From Sulfurospirillum sp. (GTDB lineage Bacteria; Campylobacterota; Campylobacteria; Campylobacterales; Sulfurospirillaceae): a stretch of DNA of 64,000 nt. The stretch's first letter is position 1; the number at the start of each line of letters is the position of its first letter. The position numbers were made by a program, and so were the translations under genes. Under the pieces are notes generated by a model, which saw only the letters and a list, made by a program, of their open reading frames with translations, was not told the DNA's origin and searched no databases. Positions 1-8,238 of this stretch are shown here, piece after piece. The stretch covers positions 1 to 64,000 of the forward strand of contig JACUTU010000004.1 in assembly GCA_014859685.1 (NCBI GenBank). Reading direction: 5' to 3'.

Positions 1-142
1 CTTTAGTGAGGGGAATTTGGTTTGGAACTTGTTTCAAATCAAAGGAGACAGTTAATATGATATTTTCATTCTTGCCAAAAGGCAAAGCTTTAGTGAGGGG
101 AATTTGGTTTGGAACTTGTTTCAAATCAAAGGAGACAGTTAA
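1..142 (+). repeat. 87-bp-period direct tandem repeat
   Basis: Bases 1-55 recur identically at 88-142, giving a period of 87 bp. Each copy ends with AAAGGAGACAGTTAA, so the Shine-Dalgarno sequence that serves the gene at 143 is present twice; the first copy is followed by an ATG at 57. The unit may extend left of the window. Confidence 0.95.
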
Positions 143-146
143 ATGA
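2..146 (+). CDS. 3' end of an unidentified upstream ORF
   Basis: An open frame enters from the left edge and ends at the TGA at 144-146, which overlaps the ATG of the next gene in an ATGA arrangement typical of this genome's operons. The visible 47 residues contain the same block twice (residues ending FKSKETVN, then FKSKETVK), because an 87-bp unit (29 codons) is duplicated in frame. I do not recognise the family from this tail. The frame is open on both copies, so the duplication lengthens the product rather than breaking it. An alternative is that only the region from the ATG at 57 is translated, as a 29-residue peptide. Confidence 0.4.
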   Translation, partial: LVRGIWFGTCFKSKETVNMIFSFLPKGKALVRGIWFGTCFKSKETVK

Positions 147-937
147 AAATAGCCGCCCTGCAACTCCCTACCTTGCCTATGAGTGGTGCAAAATTGGATT
201 ATTATTTTCGCATCTGCCGTGAAAAAGAGGTTAAACTTGTTTTGCTTTGTGAATATGCTCTGAACAGTTTTTTCAAAGAGCTAGAAACGATGCCGTATTC
301 CATGATAAAAGAGCAATCAAACCACAAGATAGCCGTGCTTAAGGAGTTGTGTAAAACTTATGATCTCTGTGTTGTAGCACCGATTGTACATGTAAAAGGC
401 GATAAGCTTTTTAAGAGCATTGCAAAGTTTACTCCACGCTCGGTGCATTATTTTGAGCAACAATTTCTCATCAACTTCAAACATTGGAATGAAGAGAAAT
501 TTTTTCACAATAAGCAAGAAGTCTTTGTGCTTCCTACTTTTATGCTAGATGGCTTTCGAGTAGGCATTGTGAGTGGATTTGAGCTGCATTTTGACACTGT
601 ATTTGAGCAAGTTATGCAAAAAAATATAGACTTGCTTCTATGTCCATCAAGTTGTACTTTTGATTCGCTCAATCGATGGCAAGAGCTTTTAAAGATGCGT
701 GCGTATCTAAACAATACCTACATCTTGCGAGCCAATAGAATCGGCACTTATCTTGAGGGTGAGGTTGCATGGAGATTTTATGGACACAGCAATCTTATAA
801 ATCCTTTTGGCGAAGTAGAACTTACTTTGGGCGATAAAGAAGAGGTACTGCTTGCTGATATTGATAAAGAAGAGATAGCACAGGCTAGAAAAATGTGGGG
901 ATGGAAAAAAGCACTCAGTAAAAGAGGAATGGTATAA
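143..937 (+). CDS. Nitrilase-superfamily (carbon-nitrogen hydrolase) protein lacking the catalytic cysteine
   Basis: The 264-residue protein has the nitrilase-fold order: MKIAALQLPT at the N-terminus, glutamate E37 in LLCEYALN, and lysine K113 with E117 in the NFKHWNEEKF segment. The nucleophile elbow normally reads G-x-x-I-C-Y-E; here it is GIVSGFELHF, so position 145 is glycine instead of cysteine. The Glu and Lys of the Glu-Lys-Cys triad are kept and the nucleophile is lost. Related Helicobacter and Campylobacter genes are annotated as beta-alanine synthetase homologs next to a ThiF/MoeB gene, as here. Hydrolase activity is therefore doubtful; a binding or structural role is inferred. AAAGGAG lies 8 nt before the ATG. 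Confidence 0.8.
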   Translation: MKIAALQLPTLPMSGAKLDYYFRICREKEVKLVLLCEYALNSFFKELETMPYSMIKEQSNHKIAVLKELCKTYDLCVVAPIVHVKGDKLFKSIAKFTPRSVHYFEQQFLINFKHWNEEKFFHNKQEVFVLPTFMLDGFRVGIVSGFELHFDTVFEQVMQKNIDLLLCPSSCTFDSLNRWQELLKMRAYLNNTYILRANRIGTYLEGEVAWRFYGHSNLINPFGEVELTLGDKEEVLLADIDKEEIAQARKMWGWKKALSKRGMV

Positions 938-1615
938 ATGCAAAATTATTTTCATAGACAAATCCAACTTTGGGGAGAAGAAACGCAACAAATGCTTGCT
1001 AGCAAAAAAATCGTAATCATAGGTTGCGGTGGACTTGGAAGTTCTTTAGCGATAGGTTTGGGTTCGTGTGGCATAGGAGAAATTCATCTTGTGGATTTTG
1101 ACACAGTAAGTCTCCACAATATCCACCGACAAATAGCTTTTCGCATGGGCGATGAGGGCAAAAATAAGGCTGAAGTTGTTGGCGCATTGCTACAGCAGCG
1201 ATCACCTTTTGTCAAAACAAGCTTACATGTAGAAGATTTTGAAAGTTTTACCAAAAAAAACATTGAAGCCGATCTCATCATTGATGCCACAGATAATTTA
1301 CCAGTGCGTGCAAAGATTGATGCATATGCAAAGACGGTAAAAACCCCATGGATTTACGGTTCAGTAGAGGCATTTCACGGGCAAGTTTGTTTTTTTGAAA
1401 AAAGTAGCTTCGCAGCCTTTCAAGTAAAAGACAAAAAACCCTCAGGTATAGCCGCCCCTATTGTGATGCACATAGCTTCCTTGCAAGCCAATCTAGCTCT
1501 ACGCTACCTAGCAGGTTTGAGCGTAAAAAAAGATTTTTTATACTACCTATATTTCAATGAAGAGGGCGAACTCATTACCCAAAAATTTCGTATGCCAATC
1601 ATTGCACAATCATAA
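938..1615 (+). CDS. ThiF/MoeB/HesA-family adenylyltransferase (E1-like)
   Basis: A 225-residue E1-like protein. The nucleotide-binding loop GCGGLGSS is at residues 29-36, followed by the acidic VDFD (52-55), the NIHRQ motif (61-65) and a lysine near 77, the usual ATP-binding set for activating a C-terminal glycine of a sulfur-carrier protein such as MoaD or ThiS. The C-terminal half is short and has no CxxC zinc pair, unlike full-length MoeB. It starts on the base after the preceding stop, so the two genes are probably cotranscribed. The exact carrier protein cannot be told from sequence. Confidence 0.85.
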   Translation: MQNYFHRQIQLWGEETQQMLASKKIVIIGCGGLGSSLAIGLGSCGIGEIHLVDFDTVSLHNIHRQIAFRMGDEGKNKAEVVGALLQQRSPFVKTSLHVEDFESFTKKNIEADLIIDATDNLPVRAKIDAYAKTVKTPWIYGSVEAFHGQVCFFEKSSFAAFQVKDKKPSGIAAPIVMHIASLQANLALRYLAGLSVKKDFLYYLYFNEEGELITQKFRMPIIAQS

Positions 1616-1632
1616 AGCAACAAGGAAAGTCA

Positions 1633-2766
1633 TTGCAGTTTGAACCCTATCCGTTTGAAAAATTAAACACACTTTTAAGTGGAATAACACCCAATCAAAA
1701 TTATGAGCCTTTTGTTTTAACTATTGGTGAACCACAGTTTGAGACACCTTTATTTATCCAAGAATCTTTGTGTCAGAATGCGCATTTGTTGCGAAAGTAT
1801 CCAAAGAGTGCGGGCGAAGAGAGTCTGCGAGATGCACAGTTGGATTTTGTGCAAAGAAGATTTGGAGTGCATTTAGAGCCAGCACAACTTATTCCTACTT
1901 TTGGCACTAGAGAGGTGCTTTTTAATTTTCCACAGTTTTTATTGCACGATAAAAAAGAACCTGTTATGGCATATACAAATCCTTTTTATCAGATATACGA
2001 GGGTGCTGCAAAGGCTTCACGAGCGCATGTTGTACATCTTAATTTATGTAAAGAAAATGGATTCCAACCAGATATCCATGAGCCAAGATTGCGAGATGCA
2101 GATCTTGTCATTCTTAATTTTCCAAACAATCCAACAGCTTCTGTGATGAGTAAAGTTGATCTTGGAAAATGGGTGCAGTTAGCTTTGGAATATGATTTTG
2201 TGCTGATGAATGATGAGTGTTACAGCGAGATTTATGCCAATGAAAAACCACCATCATTGCTTGAGGCAAGTCTACATGTAGGCAATAGAAACTTTAAAAA
2301 TGTACTCGTGATTAATTCTATATCCAAAAGAAGTTCAGCCCCTAGTTTGCGTAGTGGATTTATTGCAGGCGATAGCGATATCCTGAAACAATACCTAAAA
2401 TATCGCACTTTTGCAGGAGTAGCTGTGCCTCTTCCCTTGCAAATGGCAGCGATAAAAGCATGGAGCGATGAGGTACATGTAGAGAAAACAAGAGAGATTT
2501 ATAAACAAAATCTTCTATTGGCTAGTGAGATCTTACATGTAAGCAAAATCGAAGCTACATTTTATGTTTGGCTTGAAGTTTGGAACGATTTAGAGTTTAC
2601 TAAAAAACTTTATGAACATAAAAATATCAAAGTGTTGCCTGGAAGTTTTTTAGGTCGCGATGGAATGGGAAGTGCTTTTGTAAGGGTGGCTTTAGTTGAA
2701 GATAGTGTAAAAACGAAGATCATACTTGAGCGTATCAATACATTTCAAAAGGAGATGATTGTATGA
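1633..2766 (+). CDS. PLP-dependent aminotransferase, probable succinyl-diaminopimelate transaminase
   Basis: A fold-type I aminotransferase of 377 residues. The Schiff-base lysine is K232 in NSISKRSS, followed by the phosphate-binding RSGF arginine; the NFPNNPTAS and NDECYSE segments fit the cofactor-binding Asn and Asp-Tyr positions. It starts at TTG 1633 after AAGGAAAG. The homologous gene precedes murC in Helicobacter, and Campylobacterota orthologs are usually called aspartate aminotransferase-like or DapC. dapE also lies in this window (8.2 kb), so a lysine/meso-DAP role fits, but the substrate is inferred. The stop overlaps the murC start by 4 bp. Confidence 0.85.
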   Translation: MQFEPYPFEKLNTLLSGITPNQNYEPFVLTIGEPQFETPLFIQESLCQNAHLLRKYPKSAGEESLRDAQLDFVQRRFGVHLEPAQLIPTFGTREVLFNFPQFLLHDKKEPVMAYTNPFYQIYEGAAKASRAHVVHLNLCKENGFQPDIHEPRLRDADLVILNFPNNPTASVMSKVDLGKWVQLALEYDFVLMNDECYSEIYANEKPPSLLEASLHVGNRNFKNVLVINSISKRSSAPSLRSGFIAGDSDILKQYLKYRTFAGVAVPLPLQMAAIKAWSDEVHVEKTREIYKQNLLLASEILHVSKIEATFYVWLEVWNDLEFTKKLYEHKNIKVLPGSFLGRDGMGSAFVRVALVEDSVKTKIILERINTFQKEMIV

Positions 2767-4064
2767 AAAAAATACACTTTGTGGGCATCGGAGGAATCGG
2801 ACTGTCCGCACTTGCTAGATACCTAAAAAAAGAAAAATATCAAGTGAGCGGCAGTGATATCAAAGAAACAAAAATTACAAAAGCTTTGCGTGCAGAGGGA
2901 ATTTTAGTATCTGTGCCACATGATAGCTCAAATATAACCGATCAAGATATTATTATCTATTCAGCAGTGATTAAAGATGACAATGCAGAGCTTATTGAGG
3001 CTAGAAAACGAAATATCATCACGCTTTCACGCAAAGATGCCCTGCCTCTTATATTGAAAAACAAACGAGTTTTTTCTGTATGTGGTGCGCATGGCAAAAG
3101 TACGACAAGTGCGATACTTGCGAGCATGGTTGATGGCAGTGTGATTATTGGTGCCGAAAGTAAGCAATTTGATACCAATATGTATTATCGGGTGAGCAAT
3201 AATATCATCTTTGAAGCCGACGAGAGTGACTCAAGTTTTCTCAATTCTAATCCATATGTCGCGATCGTAACCAACGCAGAGCCTGAACATATGGAATATT
3301 ACGACTATGATTATGAAAAATTTTACGACGCTTATCGTCAATTTTTAGAGCAAGCAAGTATCCGTGTGATCAATGCTGAAGATGATTTTTTGGCAACTCT
3401 TGATACGCTCGAAGCGATCAGACTTTTTCCAAGCCGTGATATAAAAGAGCGAAAAACGATCATAAAAAATGGTGAGCCTTTCACCTCTTTTATCCTTAAA
3501 GACCTCGGACGATTTGAAGTTTGGGGAATTGGTGAACATATCGCTATCGATGCTTCTTTGGCGATATTAGCTAGTATCAATGAGGTTGATCTTGAGAGTA
3601 CGAGAGAGAAGATAAAAAATTATCGAGGTATCAAAAAACGCTTTGATATCTTAAGTAAGAGTGAAAATTATGCACTTATCGATGATTATGGACACCATCC
3701 AACGGAGATCAAAGCCACCTTGCGATCTGTAAAAAGATATGCAAATCTTATGGGTTTCAAAAAAATTACAGCGATTTGGCAGCCACATAAATATTCACGA
3801 ACGATAGATAACCTACCAGCTTTTATCAACTGTTTTGCTGGTGTTGATGAGCTTTTGATTTTACCAGTTTGGAGTGCTGGTGAAGCGATCAGAGACATTG
3901 ATTTTGCAAAAGAGTTTGCAAAATATCATCCTAAGTTTATCGATAGCGTGCATAGAAATGGCGAATTTATCGAGGTACTTGGGGAAAAAAATTTACTCAA
4001 AGATGGTATAGTTATCGGGTTTGGTGCCGGTGATATTAGCTATCAACTCAGAGGTGCCTGCTAG
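2763..4064 (+). CDS. murC: UDP-N-acetylmuramate-L-alanine ligase
   Basis: Adds the first amino acid of the peptidoglycan stem peptide in the cytoplasm. The Rossmann-like GIGGIGLSAL is at residues 8-17. The ATP loop CGAHGKSTT is at 107-115. The Mur-ligase segments FEADESDSS, TNAEPEHMEYY, DDYGHHPTE and WQPHKYSRT follow in order. At 433 residues it is slightly shorter than the roughly 490 of E. coli MurC, as in other Campylobacterota. It overlaps the aminotransferase by ATGA and is followed after 9 bp by a small membrane-protein gene, so the three look like one operon. Confidence 0.97.
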   Translation: MKKIHFVGIGGIGLSALARYLKKEKYQVSGSDIKETKITKALRAEGILVSVPHDSSNITDQDIIIYSAVIKDDNAELIEARKRNIITLSRKDALPLILKNKRVFSVCGAHGKSTTSAILASMVDGSVIIGAESKQFDTNMYYRVSNNIIFEADESDSSFLNSNPYVAIVTNAEPEHMEYYDYDYEKFYDAYRQFLEQASIRVINAEDDFLATLDTLEAIRLFPSRDIKERKTIIKNGEPFTSFILKDLGRFEVWGIGEHIAIDASLAILASINEVDLESTREKIKNYRGIKKRFDILSKSENYALIDDYGHHPTEIKATLRSVKRYANLMGFKKITAIWQPHKYSRTIDNLPAFINCFAGVDELLILPVWSAGEAIRDIDFAKEFAKYHPKFIDSVHRNGEFIEVLGEKNLLKDGIVIGFGAGDISYQLRGAC

Positions 4065-4073
4065 GAGCATTGT

Positions 4074-4418
4074 ATGCAGATTATACTTTTTTTATTTTTT
4101 ATTTTTGCAATTATTGGGCTATTTGCTATCAAAAAAGAGGAGTTACCTCTCAAAACAAAGATAGCACTTTTAGTAACATTATTTGTTTTGCTTGCGGCAG
4201 CTGGTGTGTATGAACTTTCAAAAAGTGCAAATACCTCTCAAAATCGGGAAACTCTCAACGCTTTTTTACAAGGTAAAACGCTTGATTGCGGGGGTGTGAG
4301 CGTACATACACAAGCTTTTGATTATATCAGCGGTACACAGGTGTTTATGCCTAAAAGATCAAATACCCAGCACAAAGGTTTAGTACTAGAAATCACCACA
4401 TGTAAGATAAGGCCTTGA
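4074..4418 (+). CDS. Conserved small membrane protein between murC and mutS2
   Basis: A 114-residue protein with two predicted membrane segments (about residues 2-18 and 28-46) and a soluble tail with two cysteines (C72 in TLDCGG and C110 in TTCK). No domain is recognised. A small hypothetical gene sits in the same place between murC and mutS2 in Helicobacter, so it is a conserved lineage-specific gene rather than a chance ORF. The TGA at 4416-4418 overlaps the mutS2 ATG. Confidence 0.75.
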   Translation: MQIILFLFFIFAIIGLFAIKKEELPLKTKIALLVTLFVLLAAAGVYELSKSANTSQNRETLNAFLQGKTLDCGGVSVHTQAFDYISGTQVFMPKRSNTQHKGLVLEITTCKIRP

Positions 4419-6628
4419 TGGAACAACTGCTTGTTAAGTTGGATTTACAAGAGTACGCCAACGAATTTCAATCCCATTTTTCAAGACAAAAACCATTCTT
4501 TTTAGAAGGTGATATCCATCTGCATTTTAAGATGATACAAGAGCTTGATTTGTACCTCCAGCTCAATGCTCCTCCGACACTTGAGCCTATGCAAACTGCG
4601 CTTGCACATTTGCAAAAAAGTGGCGTTTTGGTTTTGCAAGAGATTCACTCTTTTGTAAAAATCTTGCGATATTTTCAGTATCTTAGAAAAAATATTCTTG
4701 AGGGATTACTTGCCTCTTGGCTTGAAAAGATAGAAATCTCCAAAGAGATGAGTGATATTTGTAATTATTTTAATGATAAGGGTGAATTGCGTGATGAAAC
4801 AGATGAGCGTTTTGCCAATATACAAAATGCGTTAGCCCACATCAAAGAAGATATTGCACAAATTCTCAGACGATTACTTTCAAATGCAAAACTTGGCTCA
4901 TATCTTGTTGATAGACAGGTGCATTACATTAACAATCAAGAAGCACTTTTGCTGCGAGGTGGTTTTAATCATGTGCTTAAGGGCAACATTATCGCTCGCA
5001 GTAGCGGTGGTTTTTTCTATGTCAATCCAGAGGGTATCTCAAAACTCAAGTCAAAACAGAGTGAACTCCTCGATAAAAAAGAGGAGCTGATCTATCAATA
5101 CTGTAAGCAAATCTCAGCTATTTTGGCTAAAAACTATAAATTTTTACGCTTTTTAGATAGAGAGTTTGATAGATTTGATCATTACTTTGCACGGGTAAGC
5201 TTTGCGCGTTCAAGGGATTTGCATTTCATCATTCCTACTAAAAATCAAACCATAAAACTAGCCAAATTTTCACATCCAGCATTGAAAGATGCAAAAGCGA
5301 TTAGTCTCAATTTTCAGGGACAAGTTTTGATGGTGACAGGTGTTAATGCCGGCGGAAAAACAATGTTGTTAAAATCAATCCTCAGCAGTGTCTTTTTAGC
5401 AAAATACCTCTTGCCTATGTCTATAGATGTTCAAAATTCACAAATAGGCTCATTTAAACAAATTGTGGCTATTTTAGATGATCCACAAAGTGTCAAAAAT
5501 GATATTTCTACTTTTGCTGGGCGAATGAGCCAATTTGCACAACTGTTCAATACACGAGAGGCGCTGATTGGTGTTGATGAGATTGAACTTGGAACTGATG
5601 CAGATGAAGCAGCGAGTTTATTTAAAGTTTTACTCGAAGAGCTAATGGCGCGAGGTGCAAAGGTTGTGATTACTACTCACCACAAAAGACTTGCTTCCCT
5701 GATGGCAACCCATGAAAAAGTTGAACTTTTGGCGGCTATCTATGATGAAAAAGCACAAAGACCAACTTATGGATTTTTACAAGGAACGATAGGTAGAAGT
5801 TATGCTTTTGAAACAGCTTTGCGTTATGGCATCAGTGCGAATTTTATAGCAAAAGCCAAAGAACTTTATGGAGAAGACAAAGAAAAGCTCAATGATTTAA
5901 TCCAAAAAAATATTGATCTTGAATTGGTTATGAAAAAAGAAGCTGCTAATTTAGAACAGAGCCAAGAGGAATTTAAACGCGCAAAAAATGCCCTTCAAGA
6001 AGAGCGAGAAACTGCAAAAAAAGAGTTTGAAGCTCAAAAATCACAGTTGCATTTCGAATATACAAAAGCCATAGTTGCAGCAAAAGAAGCGATTAAAACA
6101 AAAGATAGTTCGCAGGCGCATAGAGAATTAAATAAAGCGCATGAATATAAAAAAGCCGTACATGTAAGCACGCATACACCGCAACAAAAAGAGCCACTAG
6201 CGGTTGGTGATCTTGTGAAATACGCAAGTTCAAAAGGTGTGATAAAATCAATCAAAAAAGAGAGTGCGCTCATCGAGTGTGATGGTATTAAAATGCAAGT
6301 GCCATTGCATGCACTCAAGCGAAGAGGCGAACAAAAATTATTGCTTAAAAGCACAAAAGTACGGATTCAAACAAGTGTAGATACCGCTAGTACAGTAGTG
6401 CTTGATTTGCATGGTTTAAGAAGCGAAGAAGCTATAGAAAAACTCGATAAATTTCTCTCAGATTCCCTGATAAATGGTTTTGATGAGGTTATGGTGTACC
6501 ATGGAATTGGCACAGGAAAATTGGCATATGCTGTAAAAACTTTTCTCAAAACCCATCCAAGTGTGCTTGCATTTAGTGATGCGCCACCCAACCAAGGTGG
6601 ATTTGGTGCAACACTTGTAAAACTCTAA
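4418..6628 (+). CDS. mutS2: MutS2 family ATPase/endonuclease
   Basis: A 736-residue MutS2 protein. The MutS-type ATPase has the P-loop GVNAGGKTM near residue 308, DDPQSVKNDISTF and the Walker B-like GVDEIELGTD. A long charged coiled-coil connector follows (about 480-570). The C-terminus carries a Smr nuclease domain with VVLDLHGLRSEEA and the YHGIGTGKL motif. Campylobacterota lack MutL-dependent repair, and MutS2 there suppresses recombination, acts on oxidised DNA or rescues collided ribosomes. I chose ATG 4418, which overlaps the upstream TGA, over a TTG three bases earlier. Confidence 0.95.
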   Translation: MEQLLVKLDLQEYANEFQSHFSRQKPFFLEGDIHLHFKMIQELDLYLQLNAPPTLEPMQTALAHLQKSGVLVLQEIHSFVKILRYFQYLRKNILEGLLASWLEKIEISKEMSDICNYFNDKGELRDETDERFANIQNALAHIKEDIAQILRRLLSNAKLGSYLVDRQVHYINNQEALLLRGGFNHVLKGNIIARSSGGFFYVNPEGISKLKSKQSELLDKKEELIYQYCKQISAILAKNYKFLRFLDREFDRFDHYFARVSFARSRDLHFIIPTKNQTIKLAKFSHPALKDAKAISLNFQGQVLMVTGVNAGGKTMLLKSILSSVFLAKYLLPMSIDVQNSQIGSFKQIVAILDDPQSVKNDISTFAGRMSQFAQLFNTREALIGVDEIELGTDADEAASLFKVLLEELMARGAKVVITTHHKRLASLMATHEKVELLAAIYDEKAQRPTYGFLQGTIGRSYAFETALRYGISANFIAKAKELYGEDKEKLNDLIQKNIDLELVMKKEAANLEQSQEEFKRAKNALQEERETAKKEFEAQKSQLHFEYTKAIVAAKEAIKTKDSSQAHRELNKAHEYKKAVHVSTHTPQQKEPLAVGDLVKYASSKGVIKSIKKESALIECDGIKMQVPLHALKRRGEQKLLLKSTKVRIQTSVDTASTVVLDLHGLRSEEAIEKLDKFLSDSLINGFDEVMVYHGIGTGKLAYAVKTFLKTHPSVLAFSDAPPNQGGFGATLVKL

Positions 6629-6685
6629 CACTAAGAATTAAAAAGCTTTTTTTGAGTATAATTATCTAACTTTTTGCACCTCTAC

Positions 6686-6740
6686 AAAACGAAGTTTTTT
6701 TAGAAAAACGGACGCGTTTGTTTTGGTGTGTAAAATCAGT
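6686..6740 (+). repeat. Dispersed intergenic repeat, copy A
   Basis: Lies 57 bp after the mutS2 stop. Contains AGAAAAACGGACGCGTTTG and ends GTAAAATCAGT. It aligns over its whole length with copy C (61185-61241) with few differences, and its last 33 bases align with copy B (25206-25238). ACGCG pairs with the downstream TGTGT through wobble pairs. Confidence 0.75.
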
Positions 6741-6778
6741 AATTATTTTAGTATTTAAAAATTGCTAAGGAAAAATTA

Positions 6779-8230
6779 ATGCACCGTAACGACAAAATAC
6801 GAAAGATTATCGTTTATTCGCCTATGCTTTTTGTATTTTGTTTCATCTTATTTATCTTTTTCTATTTTAAACAATATAACTTTTATGAACCATACATCTT
6901 TGTTATGGGTGCATTTGTATTGTTTTGTGTTTATGTAGCCGCACGCAATATTTCAAAGCATATCTTACATGTAAACAAAACAAATGCACAGTTACAAGAG
7001 CAAAACAAACTTCTCGAAGAGCTTTTGTATAAAGATCATCTCACCAAACTTCCCAACAAAAAATCGCTCCAGCAAGATCTTGAATCAATGTATTCACCAA
7101 AAATAATCATCATAGATATCGATGACTTTCACAATATCAATGAATACTACGGAAATGATGTTGGCGATGCTATTTTATTTGAAGTAATTGGATATTTGCA
7201 TGATTTTATCTCAAATACGCAAACAAAACTCTATCGCGTAGGCTCTGATCAGTTTGCATTAGTTGAAGATGCGATACTAGATATCGAACGGTATGAACAA
7301 TTAGCGTTTGAGCTTGTAAGCGTGTTGAAGAAAAAAGAGGTCAAAGTCTTACATAAGACGCAAAAAATAGAGATAAATTGCACGATAGGCATGGCGCTCG
7401 AAGAGGAAAATACACTCTCAAAAGCTTTTATAGCTTTAGATTATGCGAAAAAAAATCAAAGAGATTTTATCTGTTATATGAAAAATCTTGATACAAAGAC
7501 AGATTATGCAAAACAGATAAAACTTGCTTCTACCATCAATGAAGCTATTATTGATGGTAGAATTGTACCTTATTTTCAGCCGATTTTCGATAAGTCACAG
7601 CAGGCGAATAAGTATGAATGTTTGGCAAGAATGATAAGTAAAGATGCTAAAGAGATCGGGCCTATCGATTTTTTAGAAACTTCCAAAAGCGTGCATCAGT
7701 ATACAAAAATCGCTAAAATTCTTATCAAAAAAGCCTTTACAACTATCCAAAATACAGATAAATCTGTGTCAATAAATCTGCTTGCACGCGATATGAGTGA
7801 TAGCGATGTGAGCAATTATGTGCTTGATAAGATTGCAGAACATGGCGTTGCGAAACAGGTTGTAATTGAGATTTTAGAAGATGAAAATATAGAAAATCTT
7901 ATGCGTATTAGCTCTTTTTTAGATCGCGCAAGACGCATGGGTGTTCGCATTGCAATAGATGATTTTGGTACAGGGTATAGCAATTTCTCTTATCTTTTGC
8001 AATTGCAGCCTGATTATATCAAGATCGATGGAAGCTTAATTAAACATATAGATACCGATAAAAACTCCGTTGCCATCGTTACAGCAATTATCGTTTTTGC
8101 AAAGCAGTTAGGTATAAAAACGATAGCTGAGTATGTCTGCACAAAAGAAGTGTATGAAAAATGCAAAGAGTTAGGTGTGGATGAATTTCAAGGTTTTTAT
8201 CTTGGAAAACCACTAGCAAATTTACTCTAA
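6779..8230 (+). CDS. Membrane GGDEF-EAL protein, probable c-di-GMP phosphodiesterase
   Basis: Two N-terminal membrane helices (about 11-30 and 38-55) lead through a short coiled coil to a GGDEF domain (about 85-235) and an EAL domain (about 245-483). The diguanylate-cyclase signature is degenerate: GGDEF reads VGSDQF at 154-159. The EAL domain keeps the residues needed for hydrolysis: E280-C-L, N333, E364, D394/D395 in DDFGTGYS, K415, E451 and Q471. It therefore most likely degrades c-di-GMP, with the GGDEF part as a regulatory or GTP-sensing domain; this is inference. It precedes dapE by 8 bp. Two long inverted repeats lie in the EAL coding region (see separate entry). Confidence 0.9.
   Translation: MHRNDKIRKIIVYSPMLFVFCFILFIFFYFKQYNFYEPYIFVMGAFVLFCVYVAARNISKHILHVNKTNAQLQEQNKLLEELLYKDHLTKLPNKKSLQQDLESMYSPKIIIIDIDDFHNINEYYGNDVGDAILFEVIGYLHDFISNTQTKLYRVGSDQFALVEDAILDIERYEQLAFELVSVLKKKEVKVLHKTQKIEINCTIGMALEEENTLSKAFIALDYAKKNQRDFICYMKNLDTKTDYAKQIKLASTINEAIIDGRIVPYFQPIFDKSQQANKYECLARMISKDAKEIGPIDFLETSKSVHQYTKIAKILIKKAFTTIQNTDKSVSINLLARDMSDSDVSNYVLDKIAEHGVAKQVVIEILEDENIENLMRISSFLDRARRMGVRIAIDDFGTGYSNFSYLLQLQPDYIKIDGSLIKHIDTDKNSVAIVTAIIVFAKQLGIKTIAEYVCTKEVYEKCKELGVDEFQGFYLGKPLANLL
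7528..7562 (+). repeat. Perfect 13-bp inverted repeat inside the EAL gene
   Basis: Arms TTCTACCATCAAT (7528-7540) and ATTGATGGTAGAA (7550-7562) are perfectly complementary around a 9-nt loop. They lie at the junction of the GGDEF and EAL domains. A second repeat in the same gene has 10-bp arms at 8089-8098 and 8116-8125 with a 17-nt loop. Confidence 0.9.
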
Positions 8231-8238
8231 GGAACTTT

